In this document: in pieces, positions 1 to 8,938 of the stretch
Layout of the letters: each line of letters begins with the position of its first letter
How positions within the stretch are numbered: the stretch's first letter is position 1
DNA from: Oryzibacter oryziterrae
GTDB taxonomy: Bacteria > Pseudomonadota > Alphaproteobacteria > Rhizobiales > Pleomorphomonadaceae
Assembly (NCBI RefSeq): GCF_021864535.1
Contig: NZ_JAKJIC010000010.1
Location: 1-64,000, forward strand
DNA: 64,000 nucleotides
Direction of reading: 5' to 3'
Made by a program: the position numbers and the translations under genes
Notes under the pieces: generated by a model
Database searches by the model: none
Told to the model about the DNA's origin: nothing
What the model saw: the letters and a program-made list of their open reading frames with translations, nothing else

Positions 1-2253
1 CACTACACCGGGACGCAGGCTGGCGACGGCGTCGAAGATCGCCGAGAACACCGCGCATCCATGCATGAACGGCGGCTCGCCGACCGCCTTGGACGAGTAG
101 ATCGTCTCCTCGCGGTTGCTGTTCTCGAACAGCGTGACGTTGAACTCGGCCGGCACGTCGGAGGCGCAGGGGATCTTGTAGGTGGACGGCGCATGGGTGC
201 GCAGTCGCCCCTTGTCGTCCCAGACGAGCTCTTCGGTGGTCACCCAGCCCATGCCCTGCACGAAGGCGCCTTCGATCTGGCCGATGTCGATGGCCGGATT
301 GAGCGACTTGCCGCAGTCATGCACGATGTCGACCCGGTCAACCCGCATTTCGCCGGTCATGGTGTCGATGGTCACTTCCGTGCAGCAGGCGCCGTAGGCG
401 AAGTAGAGGAAGGGCCGACCCTCGGCCTTGTCGCGGTTCCAGGTGATCTTCGGCGTGGAATAATAGCCGGCCGCCGACAGCTGGATGCGGGCGAGATAGC
501 AGGTCTTGGCCGCCTCGGCGAAGCTCATGGAACTCGAACCGAGCATCACGCGTCCGCCGGCAAAGACGATGCTTTCCACCGGCACGCCCTTCACTTCGGC
601 GAGATGGGCGGCGATGCGGTCCTTGATCTCGCGGCAGGCCACCTGCGCCGCCATGCCGTTGAGGTCGGAGCCCGACGAGGCTGCCGTCGGCGAGGTGTTG
701 GGCACCTTGCCCGTCGTCGTCGCGGTGATGCGGACGCGATCGAGGCCGATGCCGAACTCCTCGGCCACCACCTGCTGCACCTTGACGAAGAGGCCCTGCC
801 CCATCTCGGTGCCGCCGTGGTTGAGATGCACCGAACCGTCGGAATAGACATGCACCAGCGCGCCGGCCTGGTTGAGGTGGATCAGCGTGAAGGAAATGCC
901 GAACTTCACCGGCGTCAGCGCCAGACCCTTGCGCAGGATGCGGTTCTTCGCGTTGAAGGAGCGGACTTCCTGCCGGCGCTTGAAGTAATCCGACTGCTTT
1001 TCCAGCTCGGCGATCAGCTCGGGGAGGATGTTGTCCTCCACCTTCTGGCCATAAGGCGTCACGTCGCGGCCGGGGCCGTAGAAGTTCCGCTTGCGCACTT
1101 CCAGCGGATCGATGCCGGTGATCACCGCCAGCGTGTCCATGATGCGCTCGGCCGCCATCACGCCTTGCGGGCCACCGAAGCCGCGATAGGCGGTGTTCGA
1201 CGTCGTGTTGGTCTTGAGCCGCTCCGAGCGGATGTTCACCGACGGATAGAAATAGGCGTTGTCGGCGTGGAACATGGTGCGGTCGTTGACGCCGAGCGAC
1301 AGGTCGGCGGAGTAGCCGCAGCGGGCGAGGAAATGCAGGTCCGCGCCCATCACCTTGCCGGAGCTGTCATAGGCGATGCGGAAGTTCACCACATCGTCGT
1401 GCCGCTTGCCGGTCATCACCATGTCGTCGTCGCGATCGAGGCGGATCTTGCAGGGACGACCGGTCTTCACCGCCGCTAGTGCCGCAAGACAGGCCCACTG
1501 CGTCGCCTGGCTTTCCTTGCCGCCGAAACCGCCACCCATGCGCCGCACTTCCGTCGTCACCAGCGCGTCGGGCAGCCCGAGCACCTTGGCGACGATATGC
1601 TGCACTTCGGTGGGATGCTGGGTCGAGGTGTAGACATGCATCTCGCCCTGCTCGCCCGGCAAGGCCAGGGCGATCTGTCCTTCGAGGTAGAAATGCTCCT
1701 GTCCGCCGACGCGGATCGTGCCCTCGAAATGCCGCTGCGCTTCCGAGAAGGCGCGCGGCAGGTCGCCGCGTCCGAAGCGGTACTCCGGCAGGACGTGACT
1801 GTTCTGCGCCTTGGCGTCCAGCACGTCGATGATCGGCGTTTCAGCCTCGCCCTCGAACAGGGCGAGACGGGTGGCCCGGCGCGCCTGCTCGCGCGTCTCC
1901 GCCACCACGCAGAACAGCACCTGTCCCCAGAACTCCACCTCGCCGGCCGCCAGCACGGGATCGCCGCCGATGGAGGGCGAGCAGTCGTTGACGCCCGGCA
2001 CGTCGGCCGCCGTCAGCACGGCAACGACGCCGGGCGCGGCGCGCACGCGGCTCAGGTCGATGTCGCGGATGCGGCCACGCGCCATGTCCGGGCAGAAGCC
2101 CGGCGCCAGGTGCAGCGTGCCCACCGGCTCGCGCATGTCGTCGATATAGACCGCCCGGCCGCTGACATGCAGTTCAGCACTGTCGTGGTGGACGGACTTG
2201 TGGACGGTAGTGGTCTTGGTTTCGGGCTCGCCGATGGTCTCCGGAGCGTTCAT
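1..2253 (-). CDS. xdhB: Xanthine dehydrogenase molybdopterin-binding subunit (partial, C-terminus beyond window)
   Basis: Large molybdenum-cofactor subunit of xanthine dehydrogenase, which oxidises hypoxanthine to xanthine and urate in the cytoplasm. The minus-strand frame is open from an ATG at 2253 to base 1 (751 codons); the family runs about 770-780 residues, so only a short C-terminal tail is missing. Hallmarks of the family are visible: GGGFGGKE near residue 240, AYRGFGGPQ near 358, GGTEMGQG in the middle and SKAVGEPPF near 724, whose Glu is the catalytic base in known enzymes. The ATG shares one base with the TGA of xdhA (TGATG) and a GGAGG lies just upstream, so the subunits are translationally coupled. 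Identification is by family motifs; the preference for xanthine over related heterocycles is inferred from xdhA and uraH next to it. Confidence 0.95.
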   Translation of the reverse strand, partial: MNAPETIGEPETKTTTVHKSVHHDSAELHVSGRAVYIDDMREPVGTLHLAPGFCPDMARGRIRDIDLSRVRAAPGVVAVLTAADVPGVNDCSPSIGGDPVLAAGEVEFWGQVLFCVVAETREQARRATRLALFEGEAETPIIDVLDAKAQNSHVLPEYRFGRGDLPRAFSEAQRHFEGTIRVGGQEHFYLEGQIALALPGEQGEMHVYTSTQHPTEVQHIVAKVLGLPDALVTTEVRRMGGGFGGKESQATQWACLAALAAVKTGRPCKIRLDRDDDMVMTGKRHDDVVNFRIAYDSSGKVMGADLHFLARCGYSADLSLGVNDRTMFHADNAYFYPSVNIRSERLKTNTTSNTAYRGFGGPQGVMAAERIMDTLAVITGIDPLEVRKRNFYGPGRDVTPYGQKVEDNILPELIAELEKQSDYFKRRQEVRSFNAKNRILRKGLALTPVKFGISFTLIHLNQAGALVHVYSDGSVHLNHGGTEMGQGLFVKVQQVVAEEFGIGLDRVRITATTTGKVPNTSPTAASSGSDLNGMAAQVACREIKDRIAAHLAEVKGVPVESIVFAGGRVMLGSSSMSFAEAAKTCYLARIQLSAAGYYSTPKITWNRDKAEGRPFLYFAYGACCTEVTIDTMTGEMRVDRVDIVHDCGKSLNPAIDIGQIEGAFVQGMGWVTTEELVWDDKGRLRTHAPSTYKIPCASDVPAEFNVTLFENSNREETIYSSKAVGEPPFMHGCAVFSAIFDAVASLRPGVV

Positions 2254-3734
2254 CACACCACCTCCGATTCACGCCGGCCGACGATGCGGGTTCGGCTCGA
2301 CGGGGCGCCGGCGGTTTCCACCAGCGCCTTGGCGAGCAAGGCCTTGGCGGTCTCCATGCGATAGGCGGCGCTGGCGCGCATGTCGCTGATCGGCGCATAA
2401 TCCTCGGTCAGGGCCTCGATCGCCGCGCCCCAGCTGGCCGCCTTGGCCGGCTCTGCGCCGATGAGGCGCGCTTCGGCCTGGGCCGCGCGCTTGGGCGTCG
2501 CCGCCATGCCGCCGAAGGCAACGCGCGCCTCGGTGATCACCCCGTCCTTCAGTGTGAAGCGGAAGGCGCCCATGACCGCGGAGATGTCGCTGTCGAAGCG
2601 CTTGGACACCTTGTAGCAGCGGAACACCTGATCAGGCGCCAGCTTGGGCACCAGAAGGCCGGCGACAAACTCGCCCGGCTGGCGGTCCTGCTTGCCATAA
2701 CCGATGAAGAAATCCTCGAGCGGGATGGCCCGGCCGTCCTCGCCCTTCACGAGCTCCACCGCCGCGCCAAGCGCGATCAGCGCCGGCGGCGTGTCGCCGA
2801 TGGGCGAGCCGTTCGCCACATTGCCGCCGATGGTGCCGGCGGATCGCACCTGCCTGGAGCCGATGCGCCGCAGAAGTTCGCCGAGGTCGGGATCGATGGT
2901 GGCGATATGCGGCGCCACATCTTCATAGGTCGCGGCGGCGCCGATGATCAGCGCGTCGCCCACGTCCTCCACATGCGACAGGCCCGTCACCTTGCCCACA
3001 TGGATGAGCTTGGACACAGGCCGGAACTGCTTGGTGATCCACAGGCCCACGTCGGTGCCGCCGGCCACCAGCGTGGCGTCGGGATGCTTCACATAAAGCT
3101 GCGCCAGCGCGGCGATGCTGCGCGGGGCGGCAAAGAAGCTCTGGTTGTTGCCGACGAAAACGTCCTGCTTGTCATTGAGGAACTGCAGCAGAGCCAGCGT
3201 CGGCCCCATGGCCGTGACGAACTGGTCCTCCGCCGGGCCGGACATCACCGCCGTGGCGGCGTCGACGATCGGGCGGTAACCGGTGCAGCGGCACAGATTG
3301 CCGGCCAGTGCATCGGTGATCACCTGCCGCCCCGGCGGCTGATCCCGATCTTCCTCGTGATAGAGCGCGAACAGACTCATCACGATGCCCGGCGTGCAGA
3401 AGCCGCATTGCGAGCCATGCGCTTCCACCATGGCCTTCTGCACCGGATGCAGCGTCCCGTCGGCCTGCATCAGGTCGTCGACGGTGATGATTTCGCGGCC
3501 GTCCATGGCGCCCAGGAACTGGATGCAGGCGTTGACCGGGCGGTAGCGGATGCGATCGCCCACAAGTTCGCCGACCACAACGGTGCAGGCGCCGCAGTCG
3601 CCCTCGTTGCAGCCTTCCTTGGTGCCCTTGGCGCCTTCGCGCAGGCGAAGATAGTCGAGCAGCGTTTCGGTGGGCGAGAAATGATCGATCTCGACGATCC
3701 GCCCCTGACGGATGATGCGAATGGAGTCGCGCAT
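2253..3734 (-). CDS. xdhA: Xanthine dehydrogenase small subunit (2Fe-2S and FAD domains)
   Basis: Electron-transfer subunit of xanthine dehydrogenase, 493 residues, carrying electrons from the molybdenum centre through two 2Fe-2S clusters to FAD and NAD+. The first, plant-type cluster has Cys42, Cys47, Cys50 and Cys70; the second has Cys110, Cys113, Cys148 and Cys150 (CGFC and CRC). The FAD-binding domain follows from about residue 195, with VAGGTDVGLW and the GNVANGSPIGDTPP segment, and then the CO-dehydrogenase flavoprotein C-terminal domain. The start lies three bases after the uraH stop and the stop overlaps the xdhB start, which gives the operon order uraH-xdhA-xdhB. Length and all cofactor ligands are intact, so it should be functional. 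Confidence 0.96.
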   Translation of the reverse strand: MRDSIRIIRQGRIVEIDHFSPTETLLDYLRLREGAKGTKEGCNEGDCGACTVVVGELVGDRIRYRPVNACIQFLGAMDGREIITVDDLMQADGTLHPVQKAMVEAHGSQCGFCTPGIVMSLFALYHEEDRDQPPGRQVITDALAGNLCRCTGYRPIVDAATAVMSGPAEDQFVTAMGPTLALLQFLNDKQDVFVGNNQSFFAAPRSIAALAQLYVKHPDATLVAGGTDVGLWITKQFRPVSKLIHVGKVTGLSHVEDVGDALIIGAAATYEDVAPHIATIDPDLGELLRRIGSRQVRSAGTIGGNVANGSPIGDTPPALIALGAAVELVKGEDGRAIPLEDFFIGYGKQDRQPGEFVAGLLVPKLAPDQVFRCYKVSKRFDSDISAVMGAFRFTLKDGVITEARVAFGGMAATPKRAAQAEARLIGAEPAKAASWGAAIEALTEDYAPISDMRASAAYRMETAKALLAKALVETAGAPSSRTRIVGRRESEVV

Positions 3735-3737
3735 GTC

Positions 3738-4100
3738 TCAGCTCCCGCGATAGGTGGAATAGCTGAACGGCGACAGCAGCAGCGGCACGTGATAGTGCCC
3801 CTCGGCATCTGCGATCCCGAAGCGGATCGGGATGATGTCCAGGAACGGCGGCTGCGGCAGCAGGGTGCCCTGCTTGCGCAGATAATCGCCCGCGTGGAAT
3901 ACCAGTTCGAACTGGCCGGTCCGGAACTCATCCCCCGCCAGCAGCGGCTGGTCGACGCGACCATCGGCGTTGGTCGTGGCCGTCTTGAGGAAGATCCGAC
4001 CGGTTCCATCCGGCAACTCGAAGAGGTCAATGACGAGCCCCGCCGCCGGCTTGCCGAGGGCGGTGTCCAATACATGCGTTGTCAGCCGACCGTGTCCCAC
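3738..4100 (-). CDS. uraH: 5-hydroxyisourate hydrolase (transthyretin-like)
   Basis: Hydrolyses 5-hydroxyisourate, the product of urate oxidation, so it belongs with the xanthine dehydrogenase genes directly downstream. The family start motif [16 protein letters not shown], an internal HAGDYL and the C-terminal YRGS tetrapeptide diagnostic of the enzyme (as opposed to vertebrate transthyretin) are all present. I chose the GTG at 4100 because it precedes the conserved domain by only two residues, has an AAGGGA-type site about 11 bases upstream and gives about 120 residues, the usual length. An ATG at 4196 would add 32 basic, non-conserved residues and cannot be excluded. First gene of the uraH-xdhA-xdhB operon. 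Confidence 0.9.
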   Translation of the reverse strand: MGHGRLTTHVLDTALGKPAAGLVIDLFELPDGTGRIFLKTATTNADGRVDQPLLAGDEFRTGQFELVFHAGDYLRKQGTLLPQPPFLDIIPIRFGIADAEGHYHVPLLLSPFSYSTYRGS

Positions 4101-4483
4101 GCTACGCTTTCCCTTGCTCGCCTTCGGGCTTCGAGACGGCACCGGCCGCAGGACCGATTGCCTCGCTCGAAGTCGGACGGCGTCCATGGCGACCACTCAC
4201 GCGCCGCCTTTTTGTGCAATCCCGCGAAATTGGCATGACTCGGGTTGTCTCGCAAAGGCGAAATCGCAAGACACGTGCCGGGTCATCCCCCGTCTTCCAT
4301 CATATTAAGTGAAATCGCTTATCGCGTCTTGGCCTTTTGCTGACCCGTCTTTTGAAACCGGCTTGGGGCCTTGATCTGAAGTTCGCTGGCGTGCGGCTGA
4401 TGGCGATGTTCTTGATTCACCGGACGCACAAGGATCGGAGCCATATGCCCAGGCCAGCAGAAGTTCAGATCAGGCTCTTGGCC
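4101..4483. other. Intergenic region upstream of the purine operon
   Basis: About 380 bases between the preferred uraH start and the end of tgt. It should hold the promoter of the uraH-xdhAB operon and the 3' end of the tgt transcript (tgt reads toward it on the minus strand). If uraH starts at 4196 the gap shrinks to 287 bases. I see no convincing gene, RNA or strong hairpin in it. Confidence 0.5.
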
Positions 4484-5617
4484 TCACACGTCGCCGCGCG
4501 CCCAGTTGGCCTTGGTCTCCGCCTTGAAGTCCTCGAATCGTCCGGCTTCGATGGCATCGCGGATGCCCTGCATCAGCGACTGGTAATAGGCGACGTTGAC
4601 CCAGGTGAGCAGCATGGCGCCCAGGGCTTCGCCGGTGCGGACCAGATGGTGGATATAGGCGCGTGAATAGTCGCGGGCCGCCGGGCAGGACGATTCCGGA
4701 TCGATCGGGCGCGGATCGTCCATGTGGCGGGCGTTCTTGAAGTTGACCTTGCCGAAGCGGGTATAGGCCAGACCGTGGCGTCCGGCGCGGGTCGGCATCA
4801 CGCAATCGAACTGGTCGATGCCGCGCGCCACGCTCTCGATGATGTCGTCCGGCGTGCCGACGCCCATCAGATAGCGCGGCTTGTCGGTCGGCAGGATCGG
4901 GCAGACGGTGTCCAGCATGGCCAGCATCACGTCCTGCGGCTCGCCCACCGCGAGACCGCCGACCGAGTAGCCCTCGAAGGGCATTTCGGTGAGCCGGCTG
5001 GCGCTCTCGATGCGCAGGGCCGGCACATCGCCGCCCTGCACGATGCCATAGAGCCCCTGTCCCTTCTGCGGTCCGCCCATGGCCTCGAACTTGGCGCGCG
5101 AGCGGGCGGCCCAGCGCAGCGACAGCTGCATGGACGCTTCGATGGTCTTGGCATCGGCGGGAAGCCGCACGCATTCGTCGAGCTGCATCTGAATGTCCGA
5201 GCCCAGCAGGCCCTGGATCTCGATGGAGCGCTCCGGCGTCAGCTCATGGCGCGAGCCGTCGATATGGCTCTGGAAGGTGACGCCCTGCTCGGTCATCTTG
5301 CGCAGCTGCGCCAGCGACATCACCTGGAAGCCGCCGGAATCGGTCAGGATGGTCTTGTCCCAGGTTGAGAAGGTGTGCAGGCCGCCCAGCGCCGCCACCC
5401 GTTCGGCGCCGGGACGCAGCATCAGGTGATAGGTGTTGCCGAGGATCACGTCGGCCCCGGTCGACCGCACGTCGTCCATGAACATGGCCTTCACCGTGCC
5501 TTGCGTGCCCACCGGCATGAAGGCCGGCGTGCGCACCACGCCATGCGGCGTCGTGATCTCGCCGCGCCGGGCAGCGCCGTCAGTTGCAAGGAGGCGGAAG
5601 GAGAATGGCTGGGACAT
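4484..5617 (-). CDS. tgt: tRNA-guanine transglycosylase (queuine tRNA-ribosyltransferase)
   Basis: Exchanges guanine-34 for preQ1 in the anticodon of Tyr, His, Asn and Asp tRNAs; QueA, encoded just upstream, then acts on the modified base. The 377-residue TIM-barrel protein has DSGGFQVM (Asp93), GIVQGG (191-196), GGLAVGE (220-226) and the nucleophile segment [13 protein letters not shown] (Asp271). The usual structural zinc site (Cys-X-Cys-X2-Cys plus a distant His) is largely missing: the aligned positions read Ser309, Cys311, Ala314 and Val340. The conserved YSRAYIHHL flank fixes this alignment. Catalytic residues are intact, so I expect an active enzyme with a zinc-free C-terminal region. 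The gene follows queA in the same direction, separated by a strong hairpin. Confidence 0.96.
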   Translation of the reverse strand: MSQPFSFRLLATDGAARRGEITTPHGVVRTPAFMPVGTQGTVKAMFMDDVRSTGADVILGNTYHLMLRPGAERVAALGGLHTFSTWDKTILTDSGGFQVMSLAQLRKMTEQGVTFQSHIDGSRHELTPERSIEIQGLLGSDIQMQLDECVRLPADAKTIEASMQLSLRWAARSRAKFEAMGGPQKGQGLYGIVQGGDVPALRIESASRLTEMPFEGYSVGGLAVGEPQDVMLAMLDTVCPILPTDKPRYLMGVGTPDDIIESVARGIDQFDCVMPTRAGRHGLAYTRFGKVNFKNARHMDDPRPIDPESSCPAARDYSRAYIHHLVRTGEALGAMLLTWVNVAYYQSLMQGIRDAIEAGRFEDFKAETKANWARGDV

Positions 5618-5682
5618 GGGGGCGTTCGGCTTTCCGTAGACGCATCAACTTCGCGCGTCTCAACTTGTGTTTTCTGTCGTCT

Positions 5683-5736
5683 TACCCCTCTCTCCAACTC
5701 TTCCCCGCAAGGGGGGGGGAGTTGGAGAGAGGGGTA
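5683..5736. repeat. Long perfect inverted repeat between queA and tgt
   Basis: Two 18-base arms (5683-5700 and 5719-5736) are perfect inverted copies, starting TACCCCTCTC. The 18-base spacer (TTCCCC, GCAA, then a run of G) can extend the stem inward. It lies in the 147 bases between queA and tgt. It looks like one of the mobile palindromic intergenic repeats (REP/RUP-like) common in alphaproteobacterial chromosomes, and it could also act as an attenuator or mRNA-processing site. There is no T-run after it on the minus strand, so a plain terminator is less likely. Confidence 0.75.
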
Positions 5737-5764
5737 CATTCCATTTCAACCGGCTCGCTGCCGG

Positions 5765-6850
5765 TCACACCTGTTCAGCCGCCGGATATAGCAGCGACGT
5801 GTCGCCATAGGAATAGAAGCGATAACCGCTCTCGATCGCCATGGCATAGGCAGCGCGCATGGTCTCCAGCCCGGAGAAGGCCGAGACCAGCATGAACAGC
5901 GTCGACTTGGGCAGATGGAAATTGGTCATCAGCAGGTCGACCGCCTTGAAGCGGTAGCCCGGCGTGATGAAGATGTCGGTCGGGCCGGCAAAGGGGCGGA
6001 TCACCTTGTCGTCGCCGGTGGCGCTTTCCAGCAGCCGCAGCGAGGTCGTTCCCACTGCCACCACCCTGCCCCCACGCGCCCGCACGGCATTGAGCGCTTC
6101 GGCGGTTTGAGGGGTTACATAGCCGACTTCCGAATGCATCTTGTGCTCTTCGGTGGTGTCGACCTTCATCGGCAAGAAGGTGCCGGCGCCCACGTGCAGC
6201 GTCACGAAGTGGCGGTCGATGCCACGGGCTGCGAGGCGATCAAGAAGATCCGGCGTGAAATGCAGGCCGGCGGTCGGCGCGGCCACGGCGCCGTCCTCGC
6301 GGGCGTAGACCGTCTGATAGTCGGCGCGGTCTCGCGCGTCTTCCGGCCGCTTCGCCGCGATATAGGGCGGCAGCGGAATGTGGCCGACGGTGGCGATGGC
6401 CTGATCGAGCATCGGCCCGGAAAACTCGAAGGCGAAGGTGATCTCGCCATCCTCGCCCTTCTCGGCCACGGTGGCGTCGAGCTTGTCGGCGTCGCAGGCG
6501 GGGTTATCGCTGCCGAAGCGCACGTGGTCCCCGGCCTTCAGCTTCTTGGCGCCCTTGACGAAGGCCTTCCAGCGGTCGTCGGCGACACGCATGTGCAGCG
6601 TGGCCGAAAAGCGTGCGGCTTCGGCCCCTTCGCGATGGCGGACACCCTCGAGCTGGGCGGGAATGACGCGCGTGTCGTTGAACACCAGGGCATCGCCGGG
6701 CTGCAGCAAGTCCGGCAGGTCGCGCGCCTGAAAATGTTCAAGCTGCCGCCCCGGCCGCACCAGCAGCAGCCGCGAGGCATCCCGCGGTTCGGCGGGGCGC
6801 AGGGCGATGTTTTCGGGCGGAAGGTCGAAATCGAAGAGTGAGACGTGCAT
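5765..6850 (-). CDS. queA: S-adenosylmethionine:tRNA ribosyltransferase-isomerase
   Basis: Transfers and isomerises the ribosyl part of S-adenosylmethionine onto preQ1-modified tRNA to make epoxyqueuosine. The 361-residue protein starts [19 protein letters not shown], the typical family N-terminus, and contains [32 protein letters not shown] and the C-terminal [17 protein letters not shown] and YRFYSYGD segments that define the family. Length is normal. It is followed by tgt in the same orientation; queA-tgt after the cyclophilins and coaD is a conserved alphaproteobacterial order, so the pair was probably inherited vertically. Confidence 0.97.
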   Translation of the reverse strand: MHVSLFDFDLPPENIALRPAEPRDASRLLLVRPGRQLEHFQARDLPDLLQPGDALVFNDTRVIPAQLEGVRHREGAEAARFSATLHMRVADDRWKAFVKGAKKLKAGDHVRFGSDNPACDADKLDATVAEKGEDGEITFAFEFSGPMLDQAIATVGHIPLPPYIAAKRPEDARDRADYQTVYAREDGAVAAPTAGLHFTPDLLDRLAARGIDRHFVTLHVGAGTFLPMKVDTTEEHKMHSEVGYVTPQTAEALNAVRARGGRVVAVGTTSLRLLESATGDDKVIRPFAGPTDIFITPGYRFKAVDLLMTNFHLPKSTLFMLVSAFSGLETMRAAYAMAIESGYRFYSYGDTSLLYPAAEQV

Positions 6851-6909
6851 GGCAAGGCAGATACGGCAAGACAGACCGCCCTGGCAATGCGCTTGTCACC
6901 GGTCGTCGA

Positions 6910-7782
6910 TCAATTCGAGGGTGCTTGAACATCCGGTCCCCGGATCGGCACCACCAGCGTCACCAGCGTGAAGCTGATGAACAGCAGCAGGTACCAGGAG
7001 CCCATCTTCTGCAGCGATACCAGGTGCCAGACTTCCTGGCCAGGATAGACCCAGGTGCCGGTGAAGGTGCCGACGTTCTCGGCCACCCACATGAAGAAGC
7101 TGGTCAGGAAGGCGGCCAGCACCAGCGGCATCCAGTAGACCGAGTGGCCGACCGTGAAATGGATGCGCACCCGTCCATAGACCAGCACCGTGGCGACGAA
7201 CAGCAGGATGCGGGTGTCATAGGTGAAGTGGTGCAGGAAGAAGTTGAGGTAGATGGCCGTGGCCAGCAGGAAGGTCCAAAGCGGCGCCGGGAAGCGCGCA
7301 AAGCGCATGTCGAAGACGCGGATCACGCGCGCCATGTAGCTGCCGACGCTGCCATACATGAAGCCGGAAAACAGCGGAACGCCGGCGATCTGGACGATAC
7401 TGGCCTCCGGATAGGCCCATGATCCCACATGGACCTTGAAGACCTCCATGAGCGTGCCCACCACATGATAGACGAAGATGACCTTCACTTCCTCCAGCGT
7501 TTCCAGGCGGAAGACAAGCATGGCCGCCTGGATCAGGATGGCCGCTGCAAACAGGGCGTCGTAGCGGTGCACGGGCCAGTCGGGTGACCACAGGTATTTC
7601 GTCGTGATCAGCAGCCCGAGCATGGCCCCGCCGAACAGGCAGGCCCAGGCCTGCTTCAATCCGAACAGCACAAAGGCCGCCAGCGGCCCGGGCAAGCGGT
7701 TCAGCGCGAGATGAATGGCGACGCGGAGCGGCTCGAGGAACGGGCCGGTGGCGTGTTGAAAGGGCAAAGGAACTTCCGTCAA
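6910..7782 (-). CDS. DUF817 family integral membrane protein
   Basis: Predicted inner-membrane protein of about 290 residues with roughly eight hydrophobic segments. It matches the uncharacterised DUF817 family, recognised from segments such as EEVKVIFVYHVVGTLMEVFK, GSWAYPE, GVPLFSGFMYGSVGSYM and FMWVAENVGTFTGTWVYP. No function is established for the family. The frame runs up to 7872, but a likely terminator hairpin of the upstream cyclophilin gene sits at 7798-7823. I therefore prefer the TTG at 7782, which gives the normal family length; this start is uncertain. The gene interrupts the otherwise conserved ppi-queA-tgt order, so it looks like a later insertion. Confidence 0.8.
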   Translation of the reverse strand: MTEVPLPFQHATGPFLEPLRVAIHLALNRLPGPLAAFVLFGLKQAWACLFGGAMLGLLITTKYLWSPDWPVHRYDALFAAAILIQAAMLVFRLETLEEVKVIFVYHVVGTLMEVFKVHVGSWAYPEASIVQIAGVPLFSGFMYGSVGSYMARVIRVFDMRFARFPAPLWTFLLATAIYLNFFLHHFTYDTRILLFVATVLVYGRVRIHFTVGHSVYWMPLVLAAFLTSFFMWVAENVGTFTGTWVYPGQEVWHLVSLQKMGSWYLLLFISFTLVTLVVPIRGPDVQAPSN

Positions 7783-7797
7783 TCCATCAATGAAAAC

Positions 7798-7823
7798 CGC
7801 GCCGAAGGTGTCCCCTCGGCGCG
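7798..7823 (-). terminator. Probable terminator of the cyclophilin/coaD transcript
   Basis: An 11-base stem with one G-T type mismatch (CGCGCCGAAGG pairing with CCCTCGGCGCG) around a four-base loop. It lies 30 bases after the ppiB-like stop and is followed on the minus strand by a weak T-rich stretch (GGTTTTCATT). Position and shape fit an intrinsic terminator ahead of the DUF817 gene. Confidence 0.55.
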
Positions 7824-7852
7824 GCAAGAATACGGTCCGGATCGGACGGAAA

Positions 7853-8329
7853 TCAGGCGGCGTCGGCCGCAACCTTGATCGACACGATCTTGTCGGGATC
7901 GCGCACGGGCTCGCCGCGCTTGATCTTGTCGACGTTTTCCATGCCTTCGATCACCTTGCCCCAGACGGTATACTGCTTGTCGAGGAAGCGGGCGTCATCG
8001 AAGACGATGAAGAACTGCGAGTTGGCCGAGTTCGGGTTCATGGCGCGGGCCATGGAGCAGATGCCGCGCACATGCGGCTCGGCGTTGAACTCCTGCTTCA
8101 GGTCCGGGTACTTCGAACCGCCGGTGCCGGTGCCGTGCGGGCAGCCGGTCTGGGCCATGAAGCCCTCGATCACGCGGTGGAAGACGATGCCGTCATAGAA
8201 GCCTTCGCGGACCAGCTTCTTGATGTGGGCCACGTGGTTGGGCGCCAGGTCGGGGCGCATTTCGATGACGACGGCACCCTTGGTGGTTTCCATGAGCAGG
8301 GTGTTTTCGGGATCCTTGATATCGGCCAC
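7853..8329 (-). CDS. ppiB: Cytoplasmic peptidyl-prolyl cis-trans isomerase (cyclophilin, PpiB type)
   Basis: Folding catalyst that isomerises Xaa-Pro bonds. The 158-residue protein has the bacterial cyclophilin core: FYDGIVFHRVIEGFMAQTG (catalytic FHR), GTGTGGS, SMARAMNPNSANSQFFI and YTVWGKVIEGM. It has no signal peptide, so it should act in the cytoplasm, unlike its paralogue just upstream. I chose the GTG at 8329: an AAAGGAGG lies six bases ahead of it, and in-frame sequence further upstream is only a shadow of the neighbouring gene. The two tandem cyclophilin genes between coaD and queA are a conserved alphaproteobacterial arrangement. Confidence 0.94.
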   Translation of the reverse strand: MADIKDPENTLLMETTKGAVVIEMRPDLAPNHVAHIKKLVREGFYDGIVFHRVIEGFMAQTGCPHGTGTGGSKYPDLKQEFNAEPHVRGICSMARAMNPNSANSQFFIVFDDARFLDKQYTVWGKVIEGMENVDKIKRGEPVRDPDKIVSIKVAADAA

Positions 8330-8363
8330 GCGGGGCCTCCTTTCGTGTTGCAAAGCGTTGAAA

Positions 8364-8903
8364 TCAGTTGGGATCAGAGGCGAGACGCATCTTGACGATC
8401 TTGTCCGGGTTGGCCGGCGGCTCGCCGCGTTCGATCTGGTCGATGATGTCCATGCCTTCGGTGACCTGACCCCAGATGGTATACTGGTGGTCGAGGAAGC
8501 CGCCGTCGGCGAACATGATGAAGAACTGCGAATTGGCGCTGTTCGGATCCTCGGCGCGAGCCATGCCCACGGTGCCGCGGCCGAAATGGGCGCCGGAGAA
8601 TTCGGCGGGAATGTCAGGCAGATCGGAACCGCCCATGCCGGTACCGGTGGGGTCGCCCGTCTGGGCCATGAAGCCGTCGATGACGCGATGGAAGATGATG
8701 CCGTCGTAGAAGTGCTTGGCGACCAGGGCCTTGATCTGCGCCACATGCTTGGGCGCCAGTTCCGGACGCAGGGCGATCTTCACCGTGCCCTTCGTGGTCT
8801 GCATGATCAGGATGTCCTCGGGATTGGCCGCGCGCGCGGCGCCAAGGGGCCCGACCAGCATGGTGGCGGCGGCGATCGCCGCGATGAAAGTCCTACGGAT
8901 CAA
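8364..8903 (-). CDS. ppiA: Periplasmic peptidyl-prolyl cis-trans isomerase (cyclophilin)
   Basis: Exported cyclophilin paralogue of about 179 residues. An N-terminal signal peptide (short basic start, hydrophobic core, cleavage after AARA at about residue 26) precedes a full cyclophilin domain with FYDGIIFHRVIDGFMAQTGD, SANSQFFIMF and YTIWGQVTEGMD. It should assist folding in the periplasm. Two TTG starts are possible, at 8909 and 8903; the second has GGAG at a normal distance of nine bases, so I use it. It lies between coaD and the cytoplasmic cyclophilin and probably shares their transcript. Confidence 0.93.
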   Translation of the reverse strand: MIRRTFIAAIAAATMLVGPLGAARAANPEDILIMQTTKGTVKIALRPELAPKHVAQIKALVAKHFYDGIIFHRVIDGFMAQTGDPTGTGMGGSDLPDIPAEFSGAHFGRGTVGMARAEDPNSANSQFFIMFADGGFLDHQYTIWGQVTEGMDIIDQIERGEPPANPDKIVKMRLASDPN

Positions 8904-8938
8904 GATCAAATCTCCATCTAGTCTGTCTGTCGGGCGTC

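Noticed and set aside
8330-8746. N-terminal extension of the cytoplasmic cyclophilin frame to 297 residues
   Set aside because: The extension is an out-of-frame reading of the periplasmic cyclophilin gene; a GTG with AAAGGAGG at 8329 is the natural start.
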